A DNA stretch of 64,000 nucleotides from Bacteroidota bacterium. Lineage in GTDB: Bacteria; Bacteroidota; Bacteroidia; Sphingobacteriales; Sphingobacteriaceae. Each line of letters starts with the position of its first letter. The stretch's first letter is position 1. Below are positions 49,994-59,538 of the stretch, in pieces. The notes under the pieces were generated by a model. It had not been told where the DNA came from. It did no database searches and worked only from the letters and a program-made list of their open reading frames with translations. The translations under genes and the position numbers were made by a program. The stretch lies in NCBI GenBank assembly GCA_018266915.1, contig JAFDZM010000091.1:1-64000 (forward strand). The letters are read 5' to 3'.

Positions 49994-52588
49994 TTACAAA
50001 AACGATTCAATAATTTCGGCAACCTTCTTTGCTGCAGGAAGTTTAAAGAAATCGACATGCTTTGTGTCGACTATCTTAACAAAAACATGGCCATTGATAT
50101 GTTGGGCCCACAACCTTTTGAATATCGAATTACGGTAAACCTGGATTTTTTTGTATTCTGAAGGGTGGCCGTCAGGGCTGGATTCATAGATCAAAACCAC
50201 ATTGCCATTATATTTATGCATTGGTTCGTACGTTTCGTGCAGGGCCAAAATCCGTTTCTGCGTTTCGACATCCACTTTCACATCTTGTCCTTCTTTTTCT
50301 CCTTTGAGTGCTAATTTCAGGAGATGAGGTATCCGGACATATAAATATTTGAATTTATTATTCAGGTTGATATGCCTGAAAACCCGGATTTCATCCCGCA
50401 TCCGGCGACTAAGCAGCATGCCTTTCGGGGGAAACGCCGGGAAATAGCTTATTGCCGCCAATAACCCTATCTCGTGATTGGCCTGCTGCAATTGCACTGC
50501 GACCTCCAATATGGTCCGCGCACCCATGCTGTAGCCGATGAGTCCGCAAGAACCCCGGGGCGATATTTTTTTGATATGCAGAACAATATATCTTGCATAA
50601 TCCTGTAAGGTTTTGAAAGGAAAATGCTCGGTATCTTCCGTATAGATAATGCCGTAAATTGGATTTTTGCCCTTAAAACTATGAACAAACTCCATGAAAA
50701 TTGTCGGATAACTGCTCCATGGCGGAAAGATAAATATGGGCATCCCTTCGCCTTTTTTTAATTGTAAAACAGGGCTTATGCCGTCTATCCCATTAGAATC
50801 AATCTTTTCTGCCAATTGGCGAACGGTAGGTAGCTGGTACAATGCTGCTACTGTTAAGCCAGTCCCTGTAGTGGAATTTATCTTATTAATGGCACTGATG
50901 GCTACCATTGAGCTTCCACCCAGGTCGAAGAAATCATCGTCAATGCCGATACTGGTTATATTCAAAACTTCCTGCCATGCGCCGGCCAGCTTCTTTTCCG
51001 TATCGGTAGTCGCAGCTGCAAAATTTTCGCGTTTAGGGCGATGGCTTTCATTTGGCATCGGGAACGATTTACGGTCGATCTTACCATTTGATGTTAAAGG
51101 GATGGTCTTGATGCTTACATAATACGCCGGAACCATGTAAACCGGGAGATGTTGTTTAAGAAAACTTCGCAGTTCGGCTGCTTTCGCACTTCCGGTGGTA
51201 TAGGCTATCAGTTCTTTTTCTTGCCCGCTTACCACGCGCGCCACTACAACAGCTTCTTTAACCTTGTCATGCGTTTGCAAAACGGCCGATATCTCGTCAA
51301 GCTCTATACGGAAACCACGTATTTTTACCTGGTCGTCAACCCGGCCCATACACTCGATGTTGCCATCAGGTAGCCAGCAGCCAATATCACCTGTCTTATA
51401 CATGCGTTCTCCCGGTCTGAAGGGATCGGCAACAAACTTCTCCGCGGTTAGCTCCGGGCGATTCAGATACCCCCTTGTTACGCCCGTTCCGGCAATATGC
51501 AGTTCTCCTGCTTCGCCTATTGGGAGTAATTGCCCCTGCTCATTCAGGATGTACACATATTCGCCAATAAGCGGTTTGCCAATATTAACTTTAGCACTGT
51601 CATGTATCGCCGACCAGGTGCTCCAGATGGTAGCCTCGGTAGGCCCATAGACATTCAGCACCGATACATGCGGCAGTTCTTTACGTAAGCCTTTGTGTAT
51701 TTTTTCGCCCAGGGCCTCACCACCGATCATCAGGATATCCAAACCGGATAAAGAGCTGTAGTTTGAAGTGGCTGCAGTCAGCTGGTTCAAACGAGAAGGG
51801 GTAAGTTGCAAAATATTAATCTGATGCTCCTGTAATTGGGCCAGTATTTGTAACGGATCGATTTCGTCCATTACCCGCACATGCACCCCAATACTTAATG
51901 TACACAGAAGTTCTAATACCGAAATATCGAATGTATAAGTAGTTAGTGCTGCCAGCTTCATGCCAGGCTTAAAGCCATAACGCTCAGTCAAATTTTGATT
52001 GAAGCAGGCCAGGTTGCCGTGCTCTACCATTACCCCTTTGGGCTTGCCTGTAGAACCGGATGTATAGATCATATAGGCCAAATTGGAAAGCCCGCTGATT
52101 GGCGGAATATCCTGCTTACTATATTTATTTTGCTGTTGTTTAAAATTATCGAGCTCCCCGGGAGTGATCATTACTTTGCACTTGCTGTCCCCGAGCATAT
52201 ACGCAATGCGTTCCTCCGGGTAAGCCGGATCAACGGGGACATAAGCCGCCCCCGATTTGAGTATGCCCAGCATGGCTATTACCATCCACTCGCTTCTGTC
52301 AAGCAACAGGCCCACCAGGTCATCAGCTTTTATATCATAATTGGCGCGCAGATAATTTGCCAGTTGATTGCTCTTTTCGTTGAGTTCGCGATAGCTGAGT
52401 TCAGTATTTCCAAAGGCAAGTATTTTTACATCAGGGTTTTGTGCTGCCTGTTGTTCAAATAAGGATATAATGGTTTCGTTAGCTGAATAGCACGTAGTAA
52501 TATCATTGAATTCTTCCAGCAGTTGTTTCCTTTCTTCACCAGTAACCAGGCCGCTCGTGCTGTTATGTGCTAAGATGTTATTTCGCAT
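49994..52588 (-). CDS. solitary A-T-TE nonribosomal peptide synthetase
   Basis: The 864-residue enzyme has an adenylation domain (about 35-510), a carrier domain with phosphopantetheine Ser559 (DDFFDLGGSS) and a thioesterase with Ser687 (GYSMG). A-domain motifs include YTSGSTGKPKG, YTFDISVLE, VYGPTEAT, YKTGD and NGKIDRK. The eight specificity residues read by alignment to GrsA are D221 I222 L225 Q261 M287 G289 V313 I321 W322 with Lys503, close to the published glycine code DILQLGLIWK. There is no condensation domain and no other biosynthetic gene adjacent. It could load and release one residue, or self-condense it. Confidence 0.9.
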   Translation of the reverse strand: MRNNILAHNSTSGLVTGEERKQLLEEFNDITTCYSANETIISLFEQQAAQNPDVKILAFGNTELSYRELNEKSNQLANYLRANYDIKADDLVGLLLDRSEWMVIAMLGILKSGAAYVPVDPAYPEERIAYMLGDSKCKVMITPGELDNFKQQQNKYSKQDIPPISGLSNLAYMIYTSGSTGKPKGVMVEHGNLACFNQNLTERYGFKPGMKLAALTTYTFDISVLELLCTLSIGVHVRVMDEIDPLQILAQLQEHQINILQLTPSRLNQLTAATSNYSSLSGLDILMIGGEALGEKIHKGLRKELPHVSVLNVYGPTEATIWSTWSAIHDSAKVNIGKPLIGEYVYILNEQGQLLPIGEAGELHIAGTGVTRGYLNRPELTAEKFVADPFRPGERMYKTGDIGCWLPDGNIECMGRVDDQVKIRGFRIELDEISAVLQTHDKVKEAVVVARVVSGQEKELIAYTTGSAKAAELRSFLKQHLPVYMVPAYYVSIKTIPLTSNGKIDRKSFPMPNESHRPKRENFAAATTDTEKKLAGAWQEVLNITSIGIDDDFFDLGGSSMVAISAINKINSTTGTGLTVAALYQLPTVRQLAEKIDSNGIDGISPVLQLKKGEGMPIFIFPPWSSYPTIFMEFVHSFKGKNPIYGIIYTEDTEHFPFKTLQDYARYIVLHIKKISPRGSCGLIGYSMGARTILEVAVQLQQANHEIGLLAAISYFPAFPPKGMLLSRRMRDEIRVFRHINLNNKFKYLYVRIPHLLKLALKGEKEGQDVKVDVETQKRILALHETYEPMHKYNGNVVLIYESSPDGHPSEYKKIQVYRNSIFKRLWAQHINGHVFVKIVDTKHVDFFKLPAAKKVAEIIESFL

Positions 52589-52783
52589 TTCGTCAAACAG
52601 GGGATTTAACTTTTGTTCAATAGAATAATTAACTTTAAATCAATCATCTATGCATTTGGGGTATCAAAGGATGCTATACGAAGAAACATGTTTATTAGTT
52701 GCATTTTTTGCGGTTGGTATGATTGACAATTTGCCGGTTTAGCTGTTATCTTTACTAATAGTAAACCTGGTAATTAATTGCTT

Positions 52784-53887
52784 ATGAAAACGCAGAACAA
52801 TTTCTCCCGCCGCGATTTTTTAAAAGCCGGTATGATTGGTGCTGGCACACTGGCTTTAGGCAATCCTCTCGATCTATTTGCAGCCAAACCGGCAAAGAAA
52901 TTAGGTATCGCATTGGTGGGCCTTGGTAACTATAGTACAGGGCAGTTAGCACCCGCGTTGCAGCATACCAATAACTGCTACCTGGCGGGGATCGTCACCG
53001 GTCACCCGGCAAAAGCTGAGGCCTGGAAAAAGAAATACAACATCCCGGATAAGAACATTTATAATTACCAGACTTTTGATCAGATAACTCATAACCCGGA
53101 TATCGATATTATTTATGTGGTTTTGCCGGTATTTATGCATAAAGAATATACCATCAGGGCGGCGCAGGCGGGTAAACACGTAATCTGCGAAAAGCCGATG
53201 GCGCTGAACGCGAAAGAATGTGAGGAAATGATTTCAGCCTGCAAAAAAGCCAATCGGTTACTTTCGATAGGTTACCGTCTTCATTTTGAGCCGCATACAA
53301 TGGAGCTGATGCGACTCGGACAAAAACAGGTTTATGGCAAGATAACGGCAATAGATACAGGTAATGGCTTTACCTATCGTGGCGACCCGAATGCCTGGCG
53401 ATTGAAAAAAGCCATGGCCGGTGGGGGCGGACTAATGGATATGGGTATCTATTCTATTCAAGGTTCCCGCTATACTTTAGGGCAAGAGCCTATTGCCGTT
53501 AAGGCAACCCAGGAAAAAACACGGCCAGAATTTTTTAAGGAGGTTGACGAGACCATATTCTGGGAGCTGGAATTTCCGGGAGGATTTGTGGCCAAAGGCA
53601 AATCAAGCTATAACCATGACTGGAGCTACCTGCATGTAGAGGCAGAGCGCGGCAAGTTTGGGTTAGAACCGGCTTATGGTTACGGCGGTATTGATGGTTA
53701 TACCCCAAAGGGACCGATGGATATCCCGCAAATTATTCAGCAGGCGGCACAAATGGATGATTTTGCGACTTGTGTGTTGCAGAATAAACAATCGCGTGTA
53801 CCGGGTGAGGAAGGACTGAAGGACATGAAAGTAGTGGATGCAATTTATCGCAGCCTGGATTCGGGGAAAAAGGAAAGGATCGAATAA
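52784..53887 (+). CDS. Gfo/Idh/MocA family oxidoreductase, Tat-exported
   Basis: The 367-residue enzyme begins with a Tat signal (SRRDFLKAG) and then a Rossmann NAD(P) domain (GLGNYSTGQLAP) with the EKPMA motif (CEKPMALN), followed by the GFO_IDH_MocA C-terminal alpha/beta domain with GGGGLMDMGIYSI. Glucose-fructose oxidoreductase is the closest reading. The Tat signal places it in the periplasm. The next gene starts one base after its stop, so the two form an operon. Confidence 0.9.
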   Translation: MKTQNNFSRRDFLKAGMIGAGTLALGNPLDLFAAKPAKKLGIALVGLGNYSTGQLAPALQHTNNCYLAGIVTGHPAKAEAWKKKYNIPDKNIYNYQTFDQITHNPDIDIIYVVLPVFMHKEYTIRAAQAGKHVICEKPMALNAKECEEMISACKKANRLLSIGYRLHFEPHTMELMRLGQKQVYGKITAIDTGNGFTYRGDPNAWRLKKAMAGGGGLMDMGIYSIQGSRYTLGQEPIAVKATQEKTRPEFFKEVDETIFWELEFPGGFVAKGKSSYNHDWSYLHVEAERGKFGLEPAYGYGGIDGYTPKGPMDIPQIIQQAAQMDDFATCVLQNKQSRVPGEEGLKDMKVVDAIYRSLDSGKKERIE

Positions 53888-53888
53888 G

Positions 53889-54824
53889 ATGATCGAAGAA
53901 ACAAAATTAGCCTGGCCAGGTCTGGATTTTGAAAACTGGAAGGACACACTGGCTACTGTTCATTTGTGGACGCAGATAGTCGGGAAAATCCGGCTGAGGA
54001 AAATGCCCTGGCTTAATCATTCATGGCATGTGACACTTTATGTTAGCGCCAACGGGTTGACAACGCATAGCATCCCTTATGAAAATGGTGTATTTCAGAT
54101 AGATTTTGATTTTATTCATCACGTGCTGCATATTATTACCAGTGAAGGGCACCAGGCGAAAATTGATCTTTATCCCCGCTCGGTTGCCAGTTTTTACAGG
54201 GAGTTATTTGATAAACTGGAAAGCGTAGAAATTGACGCTTATATCTATGGCACACCAAATGAAATAGATCCGGCAATCCCTTTTGAGGAAGATGAAACTC
54301 ATTGCTCTTATGACGCGGAAAGAGTTCATGATTTTTACCATGCATTGGTGAAAATTCATAATGTGTTTACAAAATTCAGGGCAAATTTTACGGGCAAATG
54401 CAGTCCCGTGCACTTTTTCTGGGGTGCATTTGATATGGCAGTTACCCGGTTTTCAGGTAGAGCTGCGCCTGTGCATCCGGGAGGGGCTCCTAATATCCCG
54501 CTTGCTGTGATGCAGGAAGCTTATTCGCATGAAGTAAGTTCCTGCGGTTTCTGGCCGGGCAGCGAACAATTTCCGCACCCGGTATTTTACTCGTATTGTT
54601 ATCCAACGCCGGCCGAATTTAGCCAGCAGCCGGTACAACCCAATGAAGCATTCTTTAGCGCTGAGATGGGTGAGTTTATGTTGTTATATGAGGTTGTTCA
54701 GCGGTCGGACAATCCCGAAGATAAGCTAATGCAGTTTCTGCAATCAACTTACGAGGCGGCGGCTAATACGGGGCATTGGGACAGGAAGTCATTGGAGTGT
54801 GATTTTTCGAGGTTTGAAAAATGA
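53889..54824 (+). CDS. DUF5996 family protein
   Basis: The 311-residue protein matches DUF5996: WPGLDFENWKDTLATVHLWTQIVGKIRL near the start, then RFSGRAAPVHPGGAP and SCGFWPGSEQFPHPVFYSY. The family is widespread but functionally unassigned. Start chosen at ATG 53889, one base after the stop of the oxidoreductase gene, indicating translational coupling. Confidence 0.85.
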   Translation: MIEETKLAWPGLDFENWKDTLATVHLWTQIVGKIRLRKMPWLNHSWHVTLYVSANGLTTHSIPYENGVFQIDFDFIHHVLHIITSEGHQAKIDLYPRSVASFYRELFDKLESVEIDAYIYGTPNEIDPAIPFEEDETHCSYDAERVHDFYHALVKIHNVFTKFRANFTGKCSPVHFFWGAFDMAVTRFSGRAAPVHPGGAPNIPLAVMQEAYSHEVSSCGFWPGSEQFPHPVFYSYCYPTPAEFSQQPVQPNEAFFSAEMGEFMLLYEVVQRSDNPEDKLMQFLQSTYEAAANTGHWDRKSLECDFSRFEK

Positions 54825-54885
54825 ATACAGGTATTTATGCTAAAGCTCACTTTTTATTAACAGGCTTACATTTATATTTGTGTTG

Positions 54886-55224
54886 ATGAAATTTATTGCC
54901 ACCATATTAATATGTTATTTCTGTGTGCTGATCGTCCAGCCGCTTTATCATATGAATATGACAAAGGCCGGAAAATGTGGTGAGGAGATGTGCTGCAAGA
55001 AAGCCGCGCATAAAGCACCTGCAAAACCTTGCGGCAGCGCAACTTGCAATACAGATTTTTGTAATCCGTTTGTACCATGTGGCATTTCATTAACGAGTCG
55101 CATTTTACAGTTTGAGTTTGGTAAGCCAATACTTGAACTTTCAGTTATTAAGAAACCAGCAATTAACGATCATATTATCTCCGACTATTTATCCGATTGC
55201 TGGCGACCGCCTCGCTTATCCTGA
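54886..55224 (+). CDS. secreted Cys-rich protein
   Basis: The 112-residue product has a membrane or signal segment (residues 3-19), then Cys-rich sequence (KCGEEMCCKKAAHKAPAKPC, CNTDFCNPFVPC) and a C-terminal half ending ISDYLSDCWRPPRLS. Similar openings occur in small Bacteroidota proteins near metal-handling genes. Heavy-metal binding is inferred from the cysteines. It is followed by a second Cys-rich gene. Confidence 0.7.
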   Translation: MKFIATILICYFCVLIVQPLYHMNMTKAGKCGEEMCCKKAAHKAPAKPCGSATCNTDFCNPFVPCGISLTSRILQFEFGKPILELSVIKKPAINDHIISDYLSDCWRPPRLS

Positions 55225-55281
55225 TCATACCCGAATTACTTTAAAACGATCAGAATCAATTTTAATTTAAAATTCAATAAA

Positions 55282-55488
55282 ATGAAAAAGATAAGCTTAA
55301 GCGCTGTGGCTATTTTATTGGCCGCTGCTACACTATTTGCCGAAGGCACTGAAATGATAAAAAATCAGCCTAAAAAGGCAAAGCAGGAATGCCAGGGCGT
55401 TTGTTTAAAGAAAAACAAGACCCAAAAATGTACAAGCCAGGATGCTTGTTCGGATATGAAAACTTGTGGCGCAACCTGTGCCCAATAA
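55282..55488 (+). CDS. secreted Cys-rich protein
   Basis: The 68-residue product has a signal peptide (ending near LFAEG) and a mature part with six Cys (KQECQGVCLKK, KCTSQDACSDMKTCGATC). The even number and spacing suit disulfides or metal. It lies 57 bases after the first Cys-rich gene; a strong terminator follows. Confidence 0.7.
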   Translation: MKKISLSAVAILLAAATLFAEGTEMIKNQPKKAKQECQGVCLKKNKTQKCTSQDACSDMKTCGATCAQ

Positions 55489-55515
55489 GTAATAACAGAT
55501 AGTTATATAATTAGA

Positions 55516-55543
55516 AAGGCTCCCCCGACATCAGGGGAGCCTT
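55516..55543 (+). terminator. intrinsic terminator
   Basis: AAGGCTCCCC and GGGGAGCCTT form a 10-bp stem with an 8-base loop, between the convergent Cys-rich and DUF3347 genes. Confidence 0.8.
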
Positions 55544-55570
55544 CGTTATACTAAGATGATTTAAAGCAAG

Positions 55571-56080
55571 TTACTTAGCAGCCGGCATTGTCTCTTTGGT
55601 GCTGCCACAGTCCAGCATTTTTTTGCCGTAATAAGGATTTTTGATAGCGGATGATTCGCTCAGCCAGGATTTCTTTTCCATTGGGCAATATTGTTTGTAA
55701 AGCACCATATCATTGATTTGGAAAGCTTTTACCACCTCATACATATTGGTTGACAAACTGCCAAAATGTTCGCGTTGATGATCGATAGCGGTTGATTCGC
55801 TGATATGGTCGCCGTCATAACGCAATTTTTCAGCATATTTTGCCCATGCTGCTTTTTGTTTGGCATCCATGGAACTTACGGGCACATCCTTCAACGCAGC
55901 CGTGAATTTCTTAGCCTCGTCATTTGCGGCTTTGCTGTTATCAGTTGCCAGCGCATTTTTGATACCGAGGTAACTTTTGTATACATTATTAATGGCTGAA
56001 TGCAGATCGGCAGGGGCAGCTTTTACGGTAGTTACTGCTATTAATAAAATGATAGCAGTAATGTATTTTATAGTTTTCAT
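55571..56080 (-). CDS. DUF3347 protein (periplasmic metal-binding type)
   Basis: The 169-residue exported protein has a DUF3347 fold: VYKSYLGIKNALATDNSKAANDEAKKF, DHISESTAIDHQREHFG and the late YKQYCPMEKKSWLSESSAIKNPYYGKKMLDCG with the CPM motif. This domain is found at the end of CusB-like copper efflux adaptors and in free periplasmic proteins; a role in copper or silver handling is likely. It converges on the Cys-rich gene pair. Confidence 0.85.
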   Translation of the reverse strand: MKTIKYITAIILLIAVTTVKAAPADLHSAINNVYKSYLGIKNALATDNSKAANDEAKKFTAALKDVPVSSMDAKQKAAWAKYAEKLRYDGDHISESTAIDHQREHFGSLSTNMYEVVKAFQINDMVLYKQYCPMEKKSWLSESSAIKNPYYGKKMLDCGSTKETMPAAK

Positions 56081-56111
56081 GATATAGAATTTTATTAGGC
56101 CTTAAATATAC

Positions 56112-56119
56112 TATTTTTG
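56112..56119 (+). promoter_or_regulatory. -7 box TATTTTTG adjacent to ATG
   Basis: The box matches TAnnTTTG and ends five bases before the HAD gene ATG at 56125, consistent with a leaderless start. Confidence 0.4.
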
Positions 56120-56124
56120 CGGCC

Positions 56125-56778
56125 ATGCAAACAGAAGGCAATACTTTAAAACATAAATTCGATAGCGTTATATTCGATTTGGATGGCACACTTTGGGACT
56201 CAACCGGTAATGTAGCACTGGCATGGGAAGAAGCCCGCAAGCAGGTGGATTATGTAGAAGAAGCTATTACGGTAGAACGTGTTAGATCAATTACAGGTAT
56301 GGCTTATGATGTAATATTTGAAGTGCTATTGCCTGAGCTGGAAACCGGGAAACGCGATCATTTTAAAGCTATTTGTGCACAAAGTGAGATTGATATGCTG
56401 GATTCTAAAGGTGGTGATCTTTATCCTGGCCTTGCTGAAACCATTAAGTATCTGGCTGCTAAGTATAAGCTATACATTGTAAGCAATTGCCAGAGCGGTT
56501 ATATAGAAACTTTTCTGAACCACTGCCCGGTTGCTGAGTATTTCTCAGGCCATCAATGTTATGGCACCAAAGGTCAGCCCAAGGCGGAGAATATCAAAGA
56601 CATTGTGAATGATCATCAGCTTAAAACCCCTGTTTATATAGGCGATACCAAAGGTGACCGCGACTCAGCAGCCAAAGCGGGCGTACCTTTTATTTTTGCC
56701 GGTTACGGTTTTGGAACTATTGATGGTGGAGCTATTGCGACGATCAGTGGTTTGAGCAATTTGATGGAACTGTTATAG
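56125..56778 (+). CDS. HAD family phosphatase
   Basis: The 217-residue enzyme has all four HAD motifs: FDLDGTLWDS with the catalytic Asp pair, IVSNCQSG (motif II), KGQPKAENI (motif III Lys) and YIGDTKGDRDSA (motif IV). Length and cap position fit the phosphoglycolate phosphatase-like group; the substrate is open. A -7 box lies five bases before the ATG. Confidence 0.9.
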   Translation: MQTEGNTLKHKFDSVIFDLDGTLWDSTGNVALAWEEARKQVDYVEEAITVERVRSITGMAYDVIFEVLLPELETGKRDHFKAICAQSEIDMLDSKGGDLYPGLAETIKYLAAKYKLYIVSNCQSGYIETFLNHCPVAEYFSGHQCYGTKGQPKAENIKDIVNDHQLKTPVYIGDTKGDRDSAAKAGVPFIFAGYGFGTIDGGAIATISGLSNLMELL

Positions 56779-56799
56779 GATATACTGATTCAGACAATA

Positions 56800-57456
56800 T
56801 TACTTTTCCGATATCACCGGGCATTGCCTGTTATAAAGATTTTTCTCCAGCACATCCAGCATAAACAACGCCAAATTACGACGGCTGATTGTTAAGGAAG
56901 GCTTAGGTTTATTGTCGATGGTTACTTTCACTTCGCGAGGCCTCATAGAGTCGGTAAGCCCGACAGGACGCACAATTGTCCAATTCATATTTGATGACTG
57001 AAGCAATTGTTCTTGTTTCCCGTGATCGTAATATGGATATTTAATATTACTGTTTTTTATCAGCCACCTGAACCAGAATGGAATGTCTTTGTATGTTTCG
57101 GCAACGCCCCATGCTGTGGTAATGATGATGCGCTTCACTTTGTTTTCTCTTGCAGCTTCAAGAATATGCCCCATAGATTCTGATAAAAAATCCTTTGAAG
57201 TACGAAGCTTTGACCAGGGGAAGTCGGATACGCGGGAAATGTTGAGTGCGCTTAAAACAACATCGCAGCCCTTCATTGCATCTGCCAGGGTGAATTTGTT
57301 TAAGGGGGTGCCTTCATAAACCTCCACCAATTCGGGACTTATTCTTAAAGCGCCTTTATGACTTATTAATATCGTTACCTTATGACCACGTTTTAACGCT
57401 TCAAATAACAATATCCGTCCTGTTCTTCCGGTTGCACCTAAGATGAGAATGTGCAT
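56800..57456 (-). CDS. NAD(P)-binding SDR/NmrA-like protein
   Basis: The 218-residue protein starts at MHILILGATGRTGRILLFEALKRG, a classic Rossmann GxxGxxG, with a VVLSALN strand and a late QLLQSSNMNWTIVRPVGLTD segment, which is typical of atypical SDR a5 (NmrA/SDR5) proteins. These bind NAD(P) and may act as regulators or reductases. The start at 57456 is chosen because the nine upstream residues precede the first strand. Confidence 0.85.
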   Translation of the reverse strand: MHILILGATGRTGRILLFEALKRGHKVTILISHKGALRISPELVEVYEGTPLNKFTLADAMKGCDVVLSALNISRVSDFPWSKLRTSKDFLSESMGHILEAARENKVKRIIITTAWGVAETYKDIPFWFRWLIKNSNIKYPYYDHGKQEQLLQSSNMNWTIVRPVGLTDSMRPREVKVTIDNKPKPSLTISRRNLALFMLDVLEKNLYNRQCPVISEK

Positions 57457-57545
57457 AGCTAATTTCAATAGGGTTGATGGCAACCAAATTAACCATAAAT
57501 GTCATTAGGGCAAAGTAAAGCTTATGTTATGTTTAAGATTTTACA

Positions 57546-58763
57546 TTAAACTAATAGCTTTGGCAGACTTTTTACTTCCTTTTCAAAATTTTCCATCATC
57601 AAAACTGCTGCACCTATCAGTTCGGCATCAAAGCCAAGATCTGAGATTAGTAACTGTGTGCTTTCAGCCAGCCGCGGAATGCAATATTTGTGCAAAGCCT
57701 GTTGTATAGGAGCCAGCAGTATCTTCCCGGCACGTGCGCCACGACCGCTTAATACTATAGCCTGAGGGTTCATGATATGTATAAGGATAGCCAGCGCCTT
57801 ACCTATTTTATATGCTGCGTCAGAAAGCAGTTCAATAGCAAACTGGTCGCCCTTGCCTGCTGCATCCAGAATATCATCGAGCAGCGCCTTTGATGCAACA
57901 GAGTCAGTATCTTTCACGCTTGTAGCCCTTCCGCTGTTTATTCCTTCAATTGCCTTTTCGGCCACCACTTGCATTGAAGCTACTGTTTCAAGGCAACCGC
58001 GTTTACCGCAGGCGCAAAGTGCATCATCATCCGATAGTGGAATATGGCTCAGCTCACCTGCAAAACCATTGTGGCCCCTGAAGATTTCGTTATTAACGAT
58101 CATACCTAAGCCAATACCCCAACCCAGGTTGATCACCATTACATTTTGCAGGGCCTTGGCTATGCCAAAACGCTGCTCGGCAAGTGCAATAAGGCTCGAG
58201 TCGTTATCGATATAAACCGGTAAGCCGATCTCGTCACGCAAATACTGAACAAGGCTTTTGCTGCCGGCATTGAGATAAGTATAGTTGATGCCCTGGCGAA
58301 CATTGATAAATCCCGGCATGCCCATTCCGATCCCTGCAATTTTATCTTTTGAAATGCCCGATTTCAGGATATAATTATTAATGCTTTTTACCAGTGTGCC
58401 CAGCGCCGCGTCGTTATTAAGCAACTTCAAGTCGAAAGTCATGGATTCTGCAACCGGCCGGTTCAGCAGGTCAAGCAGTTGGATGCGGGTTGAAAGCTGG
58501 TCCATAGCAATGGCCAGTATGTACATCGCATCCGGCTTAATAGAGTATAACAAAGGCCGGCGCCCACCGCTTGACGGCGCATACCCATGTTCTACCACAA
58601 AGCCTTCTGCTATCAGTTCGTTAACTGCTTTTGTGATAGAAGGGATGCTTTTATCAAAAAGTTCGCTTAGTTCGGCGCAAGATAGGGCGGTGTCAAAATA
58701 CAGCTGTTTAACGATCAAATTCTTTAATTGAGCGCTTTTTACAGTCTTTGGTTTAATTTCCAT
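57546..58763 (-). CDS. ROK family transcriptional regulator
   Basis: The 405-residue protein has an N-terminal winged helix (residues 14-65, LSCAELSELFDKSIPSITKAVNELIAEGFV) and a ROK sugar-kinase fold with the DNDSSLIALAEQRFG region, the zinc site CACGKRGCLE, and the GELSHIPL loop. ROK repressors usually respond to sugars and control their uptake. The GH3 beta-glucosidase at 59.5-61.9 kb is the nearest sugar gene and a plausible target. Confidence 0.92.
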   Translation of the reverse strand: MEIKPKTVKSAQLKNLIVKQLYFDTALSCAELSELFDKSIPSITKAVNELIAEGFVVEHGYAPSSGGRRPLLYSIKPDAMYILAIAMDQLSTRIQLLDLLNRPVAESMTFDLKLLNNDAALGTLVKSINNYILKSGISKDKIAGIGMGMPGFINVRQGINYTYLNAGSKSLVQYLRDEIGLPVYIDNDSSLIALAEQRFGIAKALQNVMVINLGWGIGLGMIVNNEIFRGHNGFAGELSHIPLSDDDALCACGKRGCLETVASMQVVAEKAIEGINSGRATSVKDTDSVASKALLDDILDAAGKGDQFAIELLSDAAYKIGKALAILIHIMNPQAIVLSGRGARAGKILLAPIQQALHKYCIPRLAESTQLLISDLGFDAELIGAAVLMMENFEKEVKSLPKLLV

Positions 58764-58945
58764 CAAATAATTTAGGTTATCGGAGCTTTAGAAAGCACTA
58801 AAACTTCTTAAAATATTTATAAAAGTATGTAATTAGAAAATAATCTGCAAGTGTTTATTGTACTATATACACTATTAAGTTTTTAGTTGGTGATTTGGTT
58901 CAAGATAGTATCAGGAAAGGTGCAAATAGCCAGGCCTGATCAACA

Positions 58946-59401
58946 TTAACGATAAAAAATTTTATAATCTACATCTATCTCAGCAATATCAGCCTCATGA
59001 GGCGATTTGGATGGATCAAATAAATATAAGGTATAAAATTGGGGCAGAGTATCAATCTTTACTACTGTAGATATGCCATTATGCTGCATAAATTTGAGGT
59101 ACTTGTAGTTTTGTGCATCAATAACAGGCAATCCCTTACTTTTCAAAATTGAATCTGCAATGCCAGCATAATACACGTTATCTTCTTCTGCTGCATCAGA
59201 ATCATCATTACCATATTGCTTTCTTCGTTTTTCCATAGTTGTGCTGTCCAACCACACCGAAACAGCAGAACGTTTGGTAATAAACAAAGTATCCTTGTTT
59301 AAGCTCTTTTTGTGTTTTTTATGGTGAAGTTTTTTACTATCGTGATGACAACCGATCATTAGGGTTAAAATGATGATAAGCAGAAAAAAGTACTTTTTCA
59401 T
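58946..59401 (-). CDS. lipoprotein of unknown function
   Basis: The 151-residue product has a lipoprotein signal (lipobox MIGCHHD), a His/Lys-rich linker and a mature domain with AIDHQ-free sequence rich in Asp (DDSDAAEEDNVYYAGIADS). No family is recognised. The ATG at 59401 starts the signal; a promoter with TTTG-N20-TATTTTTG lies at 59423-59454. Confidence 0.65.
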   Translation of the reverse strand: MKKYFFLLIIILTLMIGCHHDSKKLHHKKHKKSLNKDTLFITKRSAVSVWLDSTTMEKRRKQYGNDDSDAAEEDNVYYAGIADSILKSKGLPVIDAQNYKYLKFMQHNGISTVVKIDTLPQFYTLYLFDPSKSPHEADIAEIDVDYKIFYR

Positions 59402-59422
59402 TTGAAATGTAATAAGGCAGTT

Positions 59423-59454
59423 CAAAAATAGTGATACGGTGGTTCAACCGCAAA
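59423..59454 (-). promoter_or_regulatory. promoter TTTG-N20-TATTTTTG
   Basis: On the minus strand a TTTG lies 20 bases before the box TATTTTTG, 22 bases before the lipoprotein ATG at 59401, close to the TTTG-N19-TAnnTTTG consensus. Confidence 0.5.
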
Positions 59455-59538
59455 ATCATGTTGATCGCTTGCCATGAACGATTACAAGTGTGCTATAATA
59501 AAAATTCGGACTTCGGCTATCCGACATCCGACTTCAAC

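Noticed and set aside
49994..52588. Biosynthetic gene cluster around the synthetase
   Set aside because: Neighbours are a cell-wall amidase, a Gfo/Idh/MocA oxidoreductase and a DUF5996 protein; no tailoring or transport genes are evident.
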